A DNA stretch of 64,000 nucleotides, from positions 1 to 64,000 of the forward strand of contig ARYC01000179.1 of assembly GCA_000711775.1 (NCBI GenBank). Reading direction: 5' to 3'. This DNA comes from Oxytricha trifallax. Its lineage: Eukaryota; Ciliophora; Spirotrichea; Sporadotrichida; Oxytrichidae. Both the position numbers and the translations under genes were made by a program. Below the pieces are notes generated by a model. It had not been told where the DNA came from, ran no database searches, and was given only the letters and a program-made list of their open reading frames with translations. Below are positions 48,701 to 58,988 of this stretch, piece after piece; the first letter of the stretch is position 1, and each line of letters opens with the position of its first letter.

Positions 48701-50549
48701 AAAATACTGATAATTTACTTTAACATATTCATACAAATATAAGGTTTCTTAATGAGCGCATTTTGTAGTAACCTGAAATGACATTGGTTACTGATTAAGC
48801 TGAATTAAGACACTGGGCTTCACTCTAGAAGTTCTCAAGACCAAATAATTACGATGCTATTCAGATATTAATTTAGTAATTAACTCGTTTTAAAAGAGAA
48901 TTTAATAAATTTTGATTATTTTAAATTCAGAGAACTGGCGATATATACTTACAGCCAAATGATGAAGTCGAATTGCTATTCAAATATAAAACTCAATCAC
49001 CAGATTAAAATTCAGTTTAAAATAATTAATTAAAGTGTTATTGTCATCATGAAATTACTATAATTTTACTAAATGCCTAAAATTGTTAAACGATTTAAAT
49101 CATTCTTCTAATTTGAATTTTTTAATACTTAATTTTAGTCTAACTTGAAAAATGGTTTTTATCACGACTAGGGATGTTACAAGCGATCCTAATCTTGCAG
49201 CATCAGCTGATATCATCAAAAAATTAACAACTTTAAAAAGTCCTTTACTTATATTTTTGATTAAATATAATTGAAAATGAATTAAGAATCAAGCCAAGAA
49301 AAGTTCAAATAATCATTCTTCAGACTAATAAGCAGCCGTATAATACCATTGAGTTGAATGTTGTTCCCTCATCATCAATTGTTGATCATACCTTCCGTTT
49401 CTATGAGCCTGAAAATTAAGTTTTATATTAACTTGTTTAATTAAGAATTTTTGCATTGAATCAAAATTAAATGTTGAAATTATATAATTTATTCAAAAAT
49501 AGCATGATTTATAAATTCACATGTGACTTTGGTAATTCCTCCCTTCCTTCAACTGAATCACTCAGGTCTCTTCGGTGTAATCTCAAAGCCAAACGTAATA
49601 GTGGAATTGGACAAGCAGAGTAGCAGCTTCAAGATCCAAACTAAAACTGAATCAGCCCCAGAGTTAAAGGAAATGACTTTGTTCGTGTATGGGGATTAAT
49701 ACAGGGAATAAGTCCTTGCCACCTGTGCTATTGAGGTATTTTCTATGAAGACTATCTACACCAAGATCTATTAAATAAGATGCCAGTTTTGGGAAATAAA
49801 TCTACACTACATTTAAGATTCTAAAATTATAAGATTAAAGCAGGTCTTTAGTCTACTTAATCACTTTCTTTGCCATCTGAGTTTGGCCGTCAAGTAATGA
49901 TTCACTCCAACAACCCAAAACTAATTATAAAATATAAATGTTTATATTTTAAAATTTATATTAGATTATATAACTTGTATACCTACCAAAGAGATCCCTA
50001 AACTAAGTATTCAAAATCATACCCTAGACAACAAATCATATATCAGTTTGTGCTAAGGCTTTCGTTTAGACAGTTTCAAGAGTAAGAATTAACTGCACAG
50101 ATGTAAATTAAACAAAATACTTAACTCTTTTAAGTTAACAGAACTAAACATTATTTAATACAGATGTGAACAGCGGGTAGCTAGTTTATTAGTGGTTAAT
50201 GATGATTGATGCTGACCAGCCTACAGTGACTTAAGTGCATCAAATAAATATTCAGATGAACTACTACTCTTCACAGTAGATGAAATTACAAAATAAGTTG
50301 AATTAACAAGCTTGCTACGAATTCGCAACATCAAGACCTGATTTAAATTTATTTAACTAGATCAATATTTCTGATTTAGTGCGACCATTTGAAGAGAGAA
50401 TAACATTCGAGAAGAAAGAAGGGAAAATGATAAGACTTGACTTCTCCCCATAGACTAAGTTTGGCACAATTGAAATTTACCTCTATGCGAATGATTTGGA
50501 GTATAACTAGGTCGAGTGCTACTTACTTAAAGTCACATATATGCCTTGA
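42717..50549 (+). CDS. NPHP4: Nephrocystin-4 homologue
   Basis: Transition-zone protein of cilia and basal bodies. Starts MFGRQNAPQIQTDMLDNPGN at 42717. The region 42990-43440 carries GTFGIPMSTVLYEK, SFYGRTFRSSPIL, EEYVYFHTNYVEKSSYAVVE and LTRGSPRAIGQIG, which follows the order of the N-terminal part of animal NPHP4 (FGRT..., YFHT..., VAVVEVV, GTPRAL). Later blocks include GEVIPGLADDKMTKP, HPLVAIVFRIEYKAML, a Gln/Asn/Gly-rich insert (NPYGSNNQNPYGQNNQYG), TFKFLCYKAPVSP, KIVCDEHQDGSYKL, ERFLTVDVFDGDTLFLYG and a C-terminal FGTIEIYLYANDLEYN. It ends at TGA 50547. TAA and TAG Gln codons are frequent. At least two large IESs (44617-44977 and 45157-46270) contain palindromic elements; other small insertions occur at about 43.78, 44.25 and 46.6-48.4 kb. 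Confidence 0.88.
44617..44977 (+). other. IES, 361 bp, pointer TGAAC, contains a foldback
   Basis: TGAAC at 44612-44616 and 44973-44977. Removal gives YQEKLQDE-RLEMDKFGDKS in frame. Confidence 0.75.
44640..44903. mobile_element. 264-bp foldback with A4C4/G4T4 ends
   Basis: Left end AAAACCCCGTTAGTCAATTA; right end TAATTGACTAATGGGGTTTT. Arms of about 75 bp pair with a few mismatches. The loop carries AAAACCATTGGCTCGAATAA and ATTGTCT, shared with the centre of the 13227-14066 foldback. Confidence 0.88.
45157..46270 (+). other. IES, 1114 bp, pointer ATGCA, contains a 980-bp palindrome
   Basis: ATGCA at 45152-45156 and 46266-46270. Removal joins QQSILDA to TRSTNQQPHNQQ in frame. Confidence 0.7.
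45198..46177. mobile_element. 980-bp near-perfect palindrome
   Basis: Starts TAAGGTAAAATCATCAG and ends with its complement CTGATGATTTTACCTTA. The arms of about 480 bp are almost identical inverted copies meeting near 45690-45710 (TTTTTGCTAATGCAAAAAC). GC-richer blocks such as CTCCGACTCCGCGCATTTAA and TAGCGCGGAGTCTAACAG occur in both arms. No coding capacity. It does not share ends with the other foldbacks. Confidence 0.92.
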
Positions 50550-51025
50550 AAACTTAAAAAACAATTTTAATACATTGAATTACCGATTTATAAGTATAAT
50601 TACTCATAAAATTAAATTTTACAATTCTTAATATGAAGTGGTTATTTTATCTAATTAAAAAATATTAAAAAAAGAAATTACTATTTAAGAGTAAAATATA
50701 ATTTGGTTTGCATGTATGAATCTATTCTAAAGACTACAGATAAATTTATAATGAGATACATTTATTATTGCAATTCAGACTATTTTATTAATTTATAGCG
50801 ACAATGAGAAAGAAAACATATGACTTTTTCGTGATTGTGTGTGTATTTAAGCTTTTATTGATAAATAAGCGAGCGTATATATTGATGATATAAACCATAA
50901 CTACGAAACTATCTTCTTAATTTGATATGAGCGAGGGTGTTCTTTGTATAGTTTGCATAGCAATGATCTTGTATGATTATTATTTATATTATCAAAGCGA
51001 GTGATAAGGGCAATCACTTGTTTAT
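50550..51025. other. Intergenic DNA between convergent genes
   Basis: AT-rich; no gene, RNA or repeat supported between the NPHP4 stop and the next stop codon on the opposite strand. Confidence 0.5.
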
Positions 51026-51619
51026 TCACATGATTTTCTCGGTGTGCTCTTCTTCCTCTGGGGCTTCCTTCTTGGCACCAATTCTCACGCATCCAAGACA
51101 GAATAAAATGCACACAACTATAAAAATTAAAATATTATTTTAACTATATATATATAAAGACAAGTAGATCAATCAGATTAATATTATAAGTTTTATATTG
51201 AACGTTGATCTATAGATGTAATTAAACTAAGAATATCAATACGTACACCATCATGTATTTAATTGATTCATTATAAATAAACATATATATAAACACCAAT
51301 AGCAATAGCCATGGAGATGACTCTGTTATTGACTTTCTCTTCAGCTTGTGCTTTTGCGCCATGTGCACCCACATATCTCAAGGGGTCTGTGCCATGCTTC
51401 TCAAACTCAGGCTCCTGCAAGTGATACAGCATGAATTGATTCTTAGTTAGCTCCAAGATGATGGTGAAAACGAAGAAGAAAACGCCAATGAACATAATCC
51501 AAATTATTCTAGTAAAAACTTTTATTGATAGAATTGCACGATACAATTATAAAACCATTTATTAATTATAATTGAATGAAGGCGCAGTAGTATCCGCAAC
51601 AATCTCTAATTCCTCCCAT
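51026..51619 (-). CDS. Small membrane protein, two transmembrane segments
   Basis: Joined frame: MGGIRDCCGYYCAFIQLQLY then RAILSIKVFTRIIWIMFIGV... with hydrophobic RIIWIMFIGVFFFVFTIIL, a loop FMLYHLQEPEFEKHGTDPLR, NRVISMAIAI, a GT-AG intron, then VVCILFCLGCVRIGAKKEAP and an acidic tail EEEEHTEKIM TGA. A 19-bp IES (51553-51571) with pointer AATTATAA lies near the start. About 110-120 residues. No family recognised. The gene start lies about 180 bp from the TBE insertion. Confidence 0.7.
51553..51571 (-). other. IES, 19 bp, pointer AATTATAA
   Basis: AATTATAA at 51545-51552 and 51564-51571. Deletion of 19 bp restores one frame (CAFIQLQLYRAILS). Confidence 0.65.
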
Positions 51620-51984
51620 AGTTTTATATCAATATTTATTATAAATTACTATATTATATTACACTCATTTTAAAATATCTACAATTAAATTTAATCAAGT
51701 TAACAATTAAGGTATTAGGTCATTCACTTTAACCTTAATTTTTTAATATAAATATTGCTAACTAGTTTTACTTGAATTTCCCAATGAGTTTATGACATTC
51801 AATCAAAACCCCAAAACCCTTTCAGTAGTTTGATTGAGTTTTTGATTGATAAAAGTAGACTATTAGTGCATACTTTATTAGGGTTTATAGGGTTTATGTA
51901 GGGGTTTAATGTTTAAATATTAGTAGTTTAAGTGAGTATATGCGAGGTTTGGGGTCAGTTTATGACAGTGACTATATAGATTTA

Positions 51985-52980
51985 TTGTTTAAGTTGCGAT
52001 ATGAATGTGATGAATATAATGAATAACTCAAGCCTGTTCTGAATTATACGTCTATAGCAAGGCTACTCCATAAATCTCCAGCAACTGTGAGGTCTCACTG
52101 TCTATTAGCATTGAATTTAAAGAGATAGCATCTTAATTCTAAGCCTAAGAGACCCTTAAAATTTTAGCAACATCATATTAAATATCTTATTAATGATAAG
52201 ACTCTTAAATACTGAGCTCATTCCTCTCTAGCCTAGAGGGCTGTGATGTTTCATCGCCAATTTCCTGAGCTTCACATATCTGCTTAATCTATAGCGAACA
52301 TATATAAAAGAATGGAATATCTTACAAGACAGTCAATCGCATTAAGAGAGTGATTGACTTTAATGTTCCATTTTATAAGGATAATTTAAATCATATATTC
52401 GATTAAATGCAAAGGGCTTAAGAGCATAATATAAAGTTCATACAAGCTGATGAGGCAGTATTCACTTTAATACCTTCATATCAAGGTCTTGGTATAAGAG
52501 GTACAGCAACATTGAAGTATATGATTAAAAGGTTAAGGTTTAAACTCATGCAATACTTGGAGGAATAAGTGAAGATAGTGGCCTCGAGACTTATGTTATT
52601 CACCCTCGTTCTATAAAGACTGAATAATATATCAAATTCTTGCAATAACTGAGAGATAAGTACGCTGACTAAGAAATTATTCTATTCGTTGATAACTTGT
52701 CGGTTCATAAAACTAAAGACTCAAGGAAGGAATATGAAAGGCTAAATATAACACCTGTATTTAATGTTCTAGCCCTTAGTTCAATGGAATTGAATTGTAT
52801 TGGGGGTTATTGAAAGGTCATTATAAGAAATTGCTGCTCTACCATCTGATGCATGATTTAAAGTAGATACAGTCGATTTTATTAAGAGTGCTGCTAAGAG
52901 AGTCAGCGATGAGAAAGCTAAAGTATGCGCAAGAGAAGGGAGATTTTGTGTATATAAATATTTAGATATAAATGAATGAA
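51985..52980 (+). pseudogene. TBE transposase (42-kDa type, DDE), frameshifted
   Basis: IS630/Tc1-mariner-like DDE transposase of the TBE. The first catalytic block reads FIQADEAVFTLIPSYQGLG near 52440. After a frameshift around 52525-52540 the chain continues THAILGGISEDSGLETYVIH, then IILFVDNLSVHKTKDSRKEY with the second catalytic Asp, then ALSSMELNCIGGY at the position of the third acidic residue. That block is followed by TGA, and a further frame change is needed for the C-terminus (KSAAKRVSDEKAK). An in-frame TGA also occurs early. This copy cannot encode an intact enzyme as it stands. Confidence 0.85.
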
Positions 52981-52984
52981 TAAG

Positions 52985-53800
52985 TTCACAAATTAAATTT
53001 GCCCGTAAAGGGATTTGGCTTCTCTTTCTTTTCTACCTCTTAAGGCTTGCTTGGGCCTACATTTCTTCTCTTAGTGCAAGCTCCTGCATCTATGTTCATC
53101 TCTTCTGGCTTTTATAAATCTTTGAAGAGCCTCTTACTCAATTCAAGTTTTACTTGAGACTTTCTCTCTTTTAATTTGCTGTGCTCTTTCATCAAGTATA
53201 TAGCAGTACCAGGTTTTTCTATAAAGTTAGAAGACTAAGCTTACTTGAGATGAAAGGATGCTTTTAAAGTTCCTACAGCCAGGTATCACTTATTTTAATA
53301 CCTTGCTTATCTTTTTCTTCAGGAAAGATGCTGTAGCGTTTCTTATGAGCTTCTTAAAAAACTTCATTTAAGTACTCAGGTTTCAGAGTTGCAAGAACAC
53401 CAAAGAAGAAGTTTCTCTGGCAACTTATTAGAGAGCTGTAGCTTTGATGGAAGGTAGAGAGCTACGACCGGATCACTAATAGCATCGTCATATAGGTAAG
53501 TAACTGATATTTCAGGGTAGTTAGGTATCTCTATCATCCTAATTTCATTAGACTTAAAAGCTTTTTTCTCTTCACTCAGTAAGGCTTTTAGAATGAGATT
53601 TTAGTTCCCTCCTAAGTTGGCAAGAACAATCCAACTATAATGGATTATAAAACTTACTTAAGAACTTACCTTGCTATACAAAATATCTATAAAAGTCCTC
53701 TTTACTTCGAAAATTTCCTATCAAATCTTGAGATTAAATTCTCTTCATTGCATCATTCATAGATCCATCTTGCTTCCTCTTTCTAGAAATATTAATGAAA
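52985..53800 (-). pseudogene. TBE 22-kDa-type ORF, decayed
   Basis: Frame on the - strand within the TBE, convergent with the transposase: SEEKKAFKSNEIRMIEIPNY..., DDAISDPVVALYLPSKLQLS, then KPGTAIYLMKEHSKLKERKS... and a basic C-terminus EVEKKEKPNPFTGKFNL. At least one frame change is needed between these blocks. Position and orientation match the second TBE coding region; its biochemical role is not known to me. Confidence 0.7.
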
Positions 53801-54529
53801 TTTAAAATTATGGATATCCATTCTAAGTATATTAAAATCTTACTACTAAATAGGGAGGACCTACTGGAGGTCAACATTGAAAAGATAAGAAGAGAAGCAT
53901 TGAAAAACTTGCTCCAAGTTTCACAGATTGATTTCCATTTTTATCAAACTTTCTCCATTAAATTGCTCTAATAATGTTTAATTATTTTAGGAGGTCCTCC
54001 AAACTAAGTTCAAACTTTATTAGGAGTTAGATTTTAAGGTTAAAACTTAATTAGGAGCATATTAAATTTATAAATGTTTAATAACTTTATCTCCAAATTA
54101 AGTTCAAACTTGATTTGGAGGACCTCCTAGAGAAACAAAACTTCATTAGGAGTATTTTAATTTACTAAATGTATAAAATTCTCATAAAATATGTCAACTT
54201 ACAATCTTTTATGGTTAGTTCATTTTCTTACCTCTCAGCAAAGAATCTACCAGAGTGTCTTATACTCTAATATATAAGTATCTAGGTAGATTTTATCATT
54301 ATTATAATAAAATATATCAGAAAACTAAAATGAGAGCTAACCTTTTGAGAAGAGCGGCATTACTTGGATCGTGTCAATAAAAGTTATCATTCCAGCAACC
54401 AAGAAAAGTAGAGACCAGAGACGCTTGTACTCAGTGGGAGCCTACATATGACAACTTTGATCAGTCTAGCTTTCAGATTTAAATATAAGTTAAGTAGGAG
54501 GTTATAAAGAAGCTTTGCAAATTTAAGAG

Positions 54530-55640
54530 GAGGTTAAACAACCAGCCATAGAGCATTAATAAATACCAGCCAAAGTTGACTATTAATGCAAAGAATGCAA
54601 TAAAGTTTTCCCCTACAAGTAAACTTATAAGAGAAACTTGAGAGATATACACAACGATATGCCAAGGTTATATCTCAAGCATTAAAAGAAAGAAGGGAAG
54701 TATGTCTGTGAGTTCTGTGAAAAGCCATTCTCATACTAGAGACCTCAAAGTGCACTTAAAGAAAAAGCACAATTAAAGTTTTGTCTTTATTCATGAACCT
54801 ACAGGGAATAGATTCCTCTAAAAGAGAAGATCAAGAAACCCAGTGGAGTCTCTTAGAGTTGAAGTCTAAAAGTAAGTAAAAATGAAGAAAGCAGTCAAGA
54901 ACTTTCCAGTCTCTGAGATCAATAAAATCATGGTTAAAATAGAGGCAATAAAGATTCCTATATTAAAAATTATTGACTTAGATTCTTGCCTAGAAACTAC
55001 CTCACTCTTGAAGATAAAATAGAGAAGAGAGTCATTACTGATGACTAATATGCTTACAAGATATATCCGTTCAATTACTTCCTTGCTGATGACAAGTTCC
55101 AAATGGAATTTGCAAATGAGTATTATGCTCTTTAAAAGGCAAAGTTAAATAGTGCAGGCATATCATCTAGCTCGATGATATATTACTTGGTAAAGATCAT
55201 GTAGCCTTCAGGCTTCCTTTACTTGAAATGACTACAGAGAATTCTTATCTGAAAATAGATGTCAGAGATAAATTAGCTAGATAATATAGCAGAAAGTTGA
55301 AGGGATTGAAGAGCTTCACAAGCTAGGGTATGTTCATAGAGACTTAAAGCCAGAGAACATCATGATGAACTTTCAGCCTCTTAGAGTTTATATTATTGAC
55401 TTCAACGAGCTCAAAGAGTGCAAGCCTCTGCATAAGGAAACATATACGGCACTCCTGGATATTTCCCAGAGAGAGAGGATTGGAGAGATGGAGACACTTA
55501 ATGGGATATCTGGGCTCTAAAAGTAATAATAATGAGAGCGACATGCCAAGAAACGATTACTTTAGCTGCAGGGGTGAGAGAGATTCTAAGCAAAGAATCA
55601 AACAATATCTCGATAAAATAAAATAAATGGAGATCTCAGA
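54530..55640 (+). pseudogene. TBE zinc-finger and kinase ORF (57-kDa type), frameshifted
   Basis: C2H2 finger block YQCKECNKVFPYKQTYKRNL... near 54585, a second finger start YVCEFCEKPFSYQ near 54705, and a kinase-like block HKLGYVHRDLKPENIMMNF followed by VYIIDFNELKECK near 55320-55430. The catalytic loop HRDLKPEN is intact, but the metal-binding DFG is DFN. Frameshifts separate the finger and kinase parts, so the ORF is broken. Confidence 0.85.
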
Positions 55641-55947
55641 GAACTTGCATACTCAACTATTATCAAGCCAAGCTAAGAGAATCAACAAACAATAGAAAAA
55701 ATCAAACATCAACTTAGAAAGATAAAATTCAGAGAACTGCCACATGACTCTAAGCTAATGTTTGTATGAAATATTTTAAAAACTCGCTTATTAAACTCAC
55801 TTAAAATACTAATATTTAAACATTAAACCCCTACATAAACCCTATTAAAACCCTAATAAAGTATGCACTAATAGTCTACTTTTATCAATCAAAAACTCAA
55901 TCAAACTACTGAAAGGGTTTTGGGGTTTTGAATGTCATGAGATTGAA

Positions 55948-57056
55948 TCACAAATCCGCACCTTCATTAAGGACAAACTTAGCCTGGTCACACTCTCTAT
56001 CATAAATATTGATTTCATCTCTGAGACTTTGCATAACATAAGTTGACTCTCTATAGTTGTCTTCATCCAATGAATCCATATTAGCAAATGCATTCTCGTA
56101 AGCTTGCTTAGCAATCAAAATTATCCTAAAATATGCTACAAATCTTAGTTGATTTAAAGTATTTTGAATTCTTATGGCCTCTTCTTCATGACTTAGATTT
56201 TTGGAGACATCACTGCACACCTTATAATGCAATTCTTTCATGTGATCTTTATAAAATAGAGAAAAAGTCAAAGCCAACCCTAATCTCCACTCGTCAGCTG
56301 GCTTCAAATGTTCGGTTGCTAACTATGAAGCTTCTTGGTACATTTCATAACTTTATTTAATCAAGTCCAGGCGACTATTAATACAACAGTTTAAAAGGTA
56401 ATACAATGAAAAGTGATAAAATGTTGAACTTATTGTATAAAATAAGATACATACCTTGCATCATCTGTAAATTCTGCGAGTACAGTTTTAAAACTGCATT
56501 TAGTGCGGAGAAAGACTATTTTCTAGAGAAAGTCATCGTTATCACAGATCGGAAGCAACTTATTATCTATAATATCGAAGAGATTTTGTGATAAATCATT
56601 CATCTCAGTCAGTATTTTTTGGTAGTATTAATAGGGTATAAAATAAAAAGGAATAAGATAAATTTCATTCAAAAATAAGTGAATTACATTGACTCCTAAG
56701 TATTCTTCATTTAATTGCATATATTTTTCATTCTAAACAGTACAATTAATACATTCATTAATAACTTGCCTTGGGATCTTGTTTGATAATTTTAAGTTTC
56801 CTAAGTTTCATTGCATATTCCATAATAGTGCATTAATATGCAATTGAGAATCTACTTCTCTCTTAAAAATTCAATGGTTAACCTTTCTAAATATAATTAA
56901 AAAAATCTCTTTTATAGATAAATCAAAAAATACTCAAATGATGCTTACCTCAATTATTTAATTGATGAAACTTATCATGTCTGGGTATCTATCAGCATAT
57001 TCTGCGAGATTTGTATAGTAAATTAAATCCTCTCTGGACAATTCAGTAAGATTCAT
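55948..57056 (-). CDS. 14-3-3 protein, divergent
   Basis: Phosphoserine-binding adaptor. Starts MNLTELSREDLIYYTNLAEY-ADRYPDMISF at 57056, the usual helix 1-2 pattern. The middle reads SQNLFDIIDNKLLPICDNDD and VLAEFTDDARYV. The C-terminal part reads LKPADEWRLGLALTFSLFYK, AKQAYENAFANMDSLDEDNY and RESTYVMQSLRDEINIYD, close to the family signature STLIMQLLRDNLTLW. It stops ALNEGADL-like LNEGADL TGA at 55948. About 40 extra residues (KDHMKELHYKVCSDVSKNLS...) sit between the LALTFSLFY helix and AKQAYENAF. Several introns or IESs lie at 56.3-57.0 kb and were not all resolved. The stop codon is 15 bp from the TBE target duplication. Confidence 0.88.
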
Positions 57057-57059
57057 TTT

Positions 57060-57683
57060 AATTTCGTTTTATTATTTTAATTTTACAGAAAGTAAATTTA
57101 ATATTTTACATAATAATTTTGATTTTGAATGAAAGGTGTTAATTTGAATAAGAACCAGATATTTTTTTTCTCAAATAACTTAGGTTAAAATTTTTTGAAT
57201 CTTAATTATTATTAAAAGTAAATATTTGTAAAATTGAAAGGAAATTTAAAAAAAATAAATACTTTAAAGTTGGAATTTATAAATTTAAAAAATAGTAATT
57301 TATATGATCATTACTCCCATGAATTCTATAAGGTCTTGGAAGTATATCTTGAATAAATTGCACAAATAATTATCATAAAGATTTAAAACTTAATATAAAT
57401 ATATGTAAAATTCTAATAAAAAAAATACAATTATAATATATCATAATGCAATTTATAATAGTTCATTTTGATTATTTAATGAATTTTTTAATTAATTAAT
57501 TGTAGTGAATAATTATGTTTGTATTAATTTACTAGATTAATTAGAACACTTTAAATTATATTTTGCCAATTTTTCCATTTATCTAAACTTAAATATTATT
57601 TTTGGGTAGACAATACCTTTCCTTTCCAAATAATTATTAATGATAATTGAATTATTAGAGAGATATAATAATAAATAATAAAA
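57060..57683. other. AT-rich divergent intergenic region
   Basis: Between the starts of the 14-3-3 gene (-) and the next gene (+). Long A/T runs, no supported feature. Confidence 0.5.
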
Positions 57684-58382
57684 ATGAATCCAGCAAACTA
57701 TAAGTTGTCAAGAGAGGTTCTCTAGGACATGATCAATGACGATTATGAGAAGAAATTCGACAAGTATATCACTCAACACAATTCAGTTATTCTTGCCACT
57801 TCCCCAGCCAAGCAATCTCAACTTAACCTCGATGCTCTCTACAACAAAGATTTATTGAGATTAATTTTATTTTTATAATAATTAAACTTAACTTGCAATT
57901 ATAACTGCTTATTTCTTTTAGTTAAAATTATAATTAACTGCTCGATTTAATTTTTAAGAATTAAAAGTATAATTAATAAGATTTGAGCGAGTCCTTGAAG
58001 AAAATGCAAGTTGAATACTTGAGAAACGCAAACAAGAATTGCTACCAAGAGAAGCACTTAGACGATACCTTCACAAACTACGAGCAAATCAACCTGTGCA
58101 AAGCTCTAGAGAGACAAAAGCTCTTCGGCAAGTTCGAGTCTAACATGCATAAAGTAAGAGATTCATCTCAATTCAAGTATTGTCACTTAATTCTAAAATA
58201 TGGATTCACAAAACTTAATTTCGTTTTATATGTTACTATCATTATACCAAGACTGCATGATTGATGCAAACAATAATATGGATAGAGCTCTAGGATGCAT
58301 TGGAACTTACTTGACTGACATTTTAACCGATAACTAAAAGATCGCTAAGCAATTCAAGGAAGACTATCCAAAGTTCGCATGA
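57684..58382 (+). CDS. Small hypothetical protein with paired cysteines
   Basis: Starts MNPANYKLSREVLQDMINDD at 57684. A 131-bp IES (57854-57984) with pointer AAGATTT is removed to join DALYNKD to LSESLKKMQVEYLRN. The next block has NANKNCYQEKHLDDTF and QINLCKALERQKLFGKFESN. A further insertion at about 58155-58250 separates it from QDCMIDANNNMDRALGCIGT... and ...KQFKEDYPKFA TGA. About 140 residues, helical, with four Cys in pairs. This recalls small intermembrane-space proteins, but I do not claim a family. Confidence 0.65.
57854..57984 (+). other. IES, 131 bp, pointer AAGATTT
   Basis: AAGATTT at 57847-57853 and 57978-57984. Removal restores YNKDLSESLKKM. Confidence 0.88.
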
Positions 58383-58722
58383 TTAGAAAATCAAAATCTC
58401 AAGGCATTATCTAGTTTATGAGTCAAAAACTTTATATATGCAAAGAAAATGATAAGCTGCTTATCATAAGGAAAAATCAATTTAGAGAACTAATTATGAT
58501 AAGCCATTCATTTCTTGCATTTTATTTAAATTTAACACAACAATTAATTATTACATCTTTGATTCTAACTTTATTGAAAGCTATCGAAGTAAATTGATGT
58601 CAAATTTCAACAACAAAAATCATGTTTTATTATAATTATACTTCATAAAGAATGGAAAATTAAGTTGTTTTGATAAATTCTGACAAGCTTTAGTTTAAAT
58701 GAGTGAAAATGGAAAAAGTGTC
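58383..58722. other. AT-rich intergenic DNA
   Basis: No gene or repeat supported between the small hypothetical gene and the U6 terminator. Confidence 0.5.
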
Positions 58723-58776
58723 AAAAAAACTGGGATACACTTCTCGATTTGAGCGTGTCATCCTTGCGCAGGGGCC

Positions 58777-58809
<33 letters not shown>

Positions 58810-58829
58810 CGGATGACCCACGAGGGGTT
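58723..58829 (-). ncRNA. U6 spliceosomal RNA
   Basis: The - strand carries the invariant U6 core: AAAATTGGAACGATACAGAG, then AGATTAGCATGGCCCCTGCG and CAAGGATGACACGC, which includes the ACAGAG box, the AGC triad and the internal stem-loop. The 5' part folds as a short hairpin (ACCCCTCGTGGGT). It ends in a T7 run at 58723-58729, a Pol III terminator. About 107 nt, normal for U6. Confidence 0.97.
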
Positions 58830-58850
58830 CCAACAATACATTATCTGTGT

Positions 58851-58857
58851 CCTTATA
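58851..58857 (-). promoter_or_regulatory. TATA box of the U6 gene
   Basis: TATAAGG on the - strand lies about 22-28 bp upstream of the U6 5' end, the position expected for a Pol III type 3 promoter. The upstream proximal element was not identified. Confidence 0.55.
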
Positions 58858-58988
58858 CCCCATGAATTCTTATTCACCTTAAATATTAATGGGTTAAATT
58901 ATTGTAACTTTTAAAATTCAAATTTTAAAACTTACTGTTTTCATTATTTATTTTAATATTTAGCTTAATTTATAATAGATTCACAAAA

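Larger units (their letters stand above)
51804..55930. mobile_element. TBE-family transposon, 4127 bp, decayed coding regions
   Basis: Germline-limited telomere-bearing element. Ends CAAAACCCCAAAACCC at 51804 and the complement at 55915-55930. The terminal inverted repeats are about 140 bp and nearly identical (TTTCAGTAGTTTGATTGAG, CTACATAAACCC and so on). The 3-bp target duplication AAT lies at 51801-51803 and 55931-55933. Three expected coding regions are present but broken: transposase (+), 22-kDa-type ORF (-), and zinc-finger/kinase ORF (+). An internal inverted motif AGGAGGTCCTCC/GGAGGACCTCC lies at 53.85-54.14 kb. Confidence 0.95.

Noticed and set aside
50901-51113. 70-residue - strand ORF MHFILSWMREN...
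   Set aside because: The neighbouring frame gives a hydrophobic segment and acidic tail ending in TGA that continue the small membrane protein.
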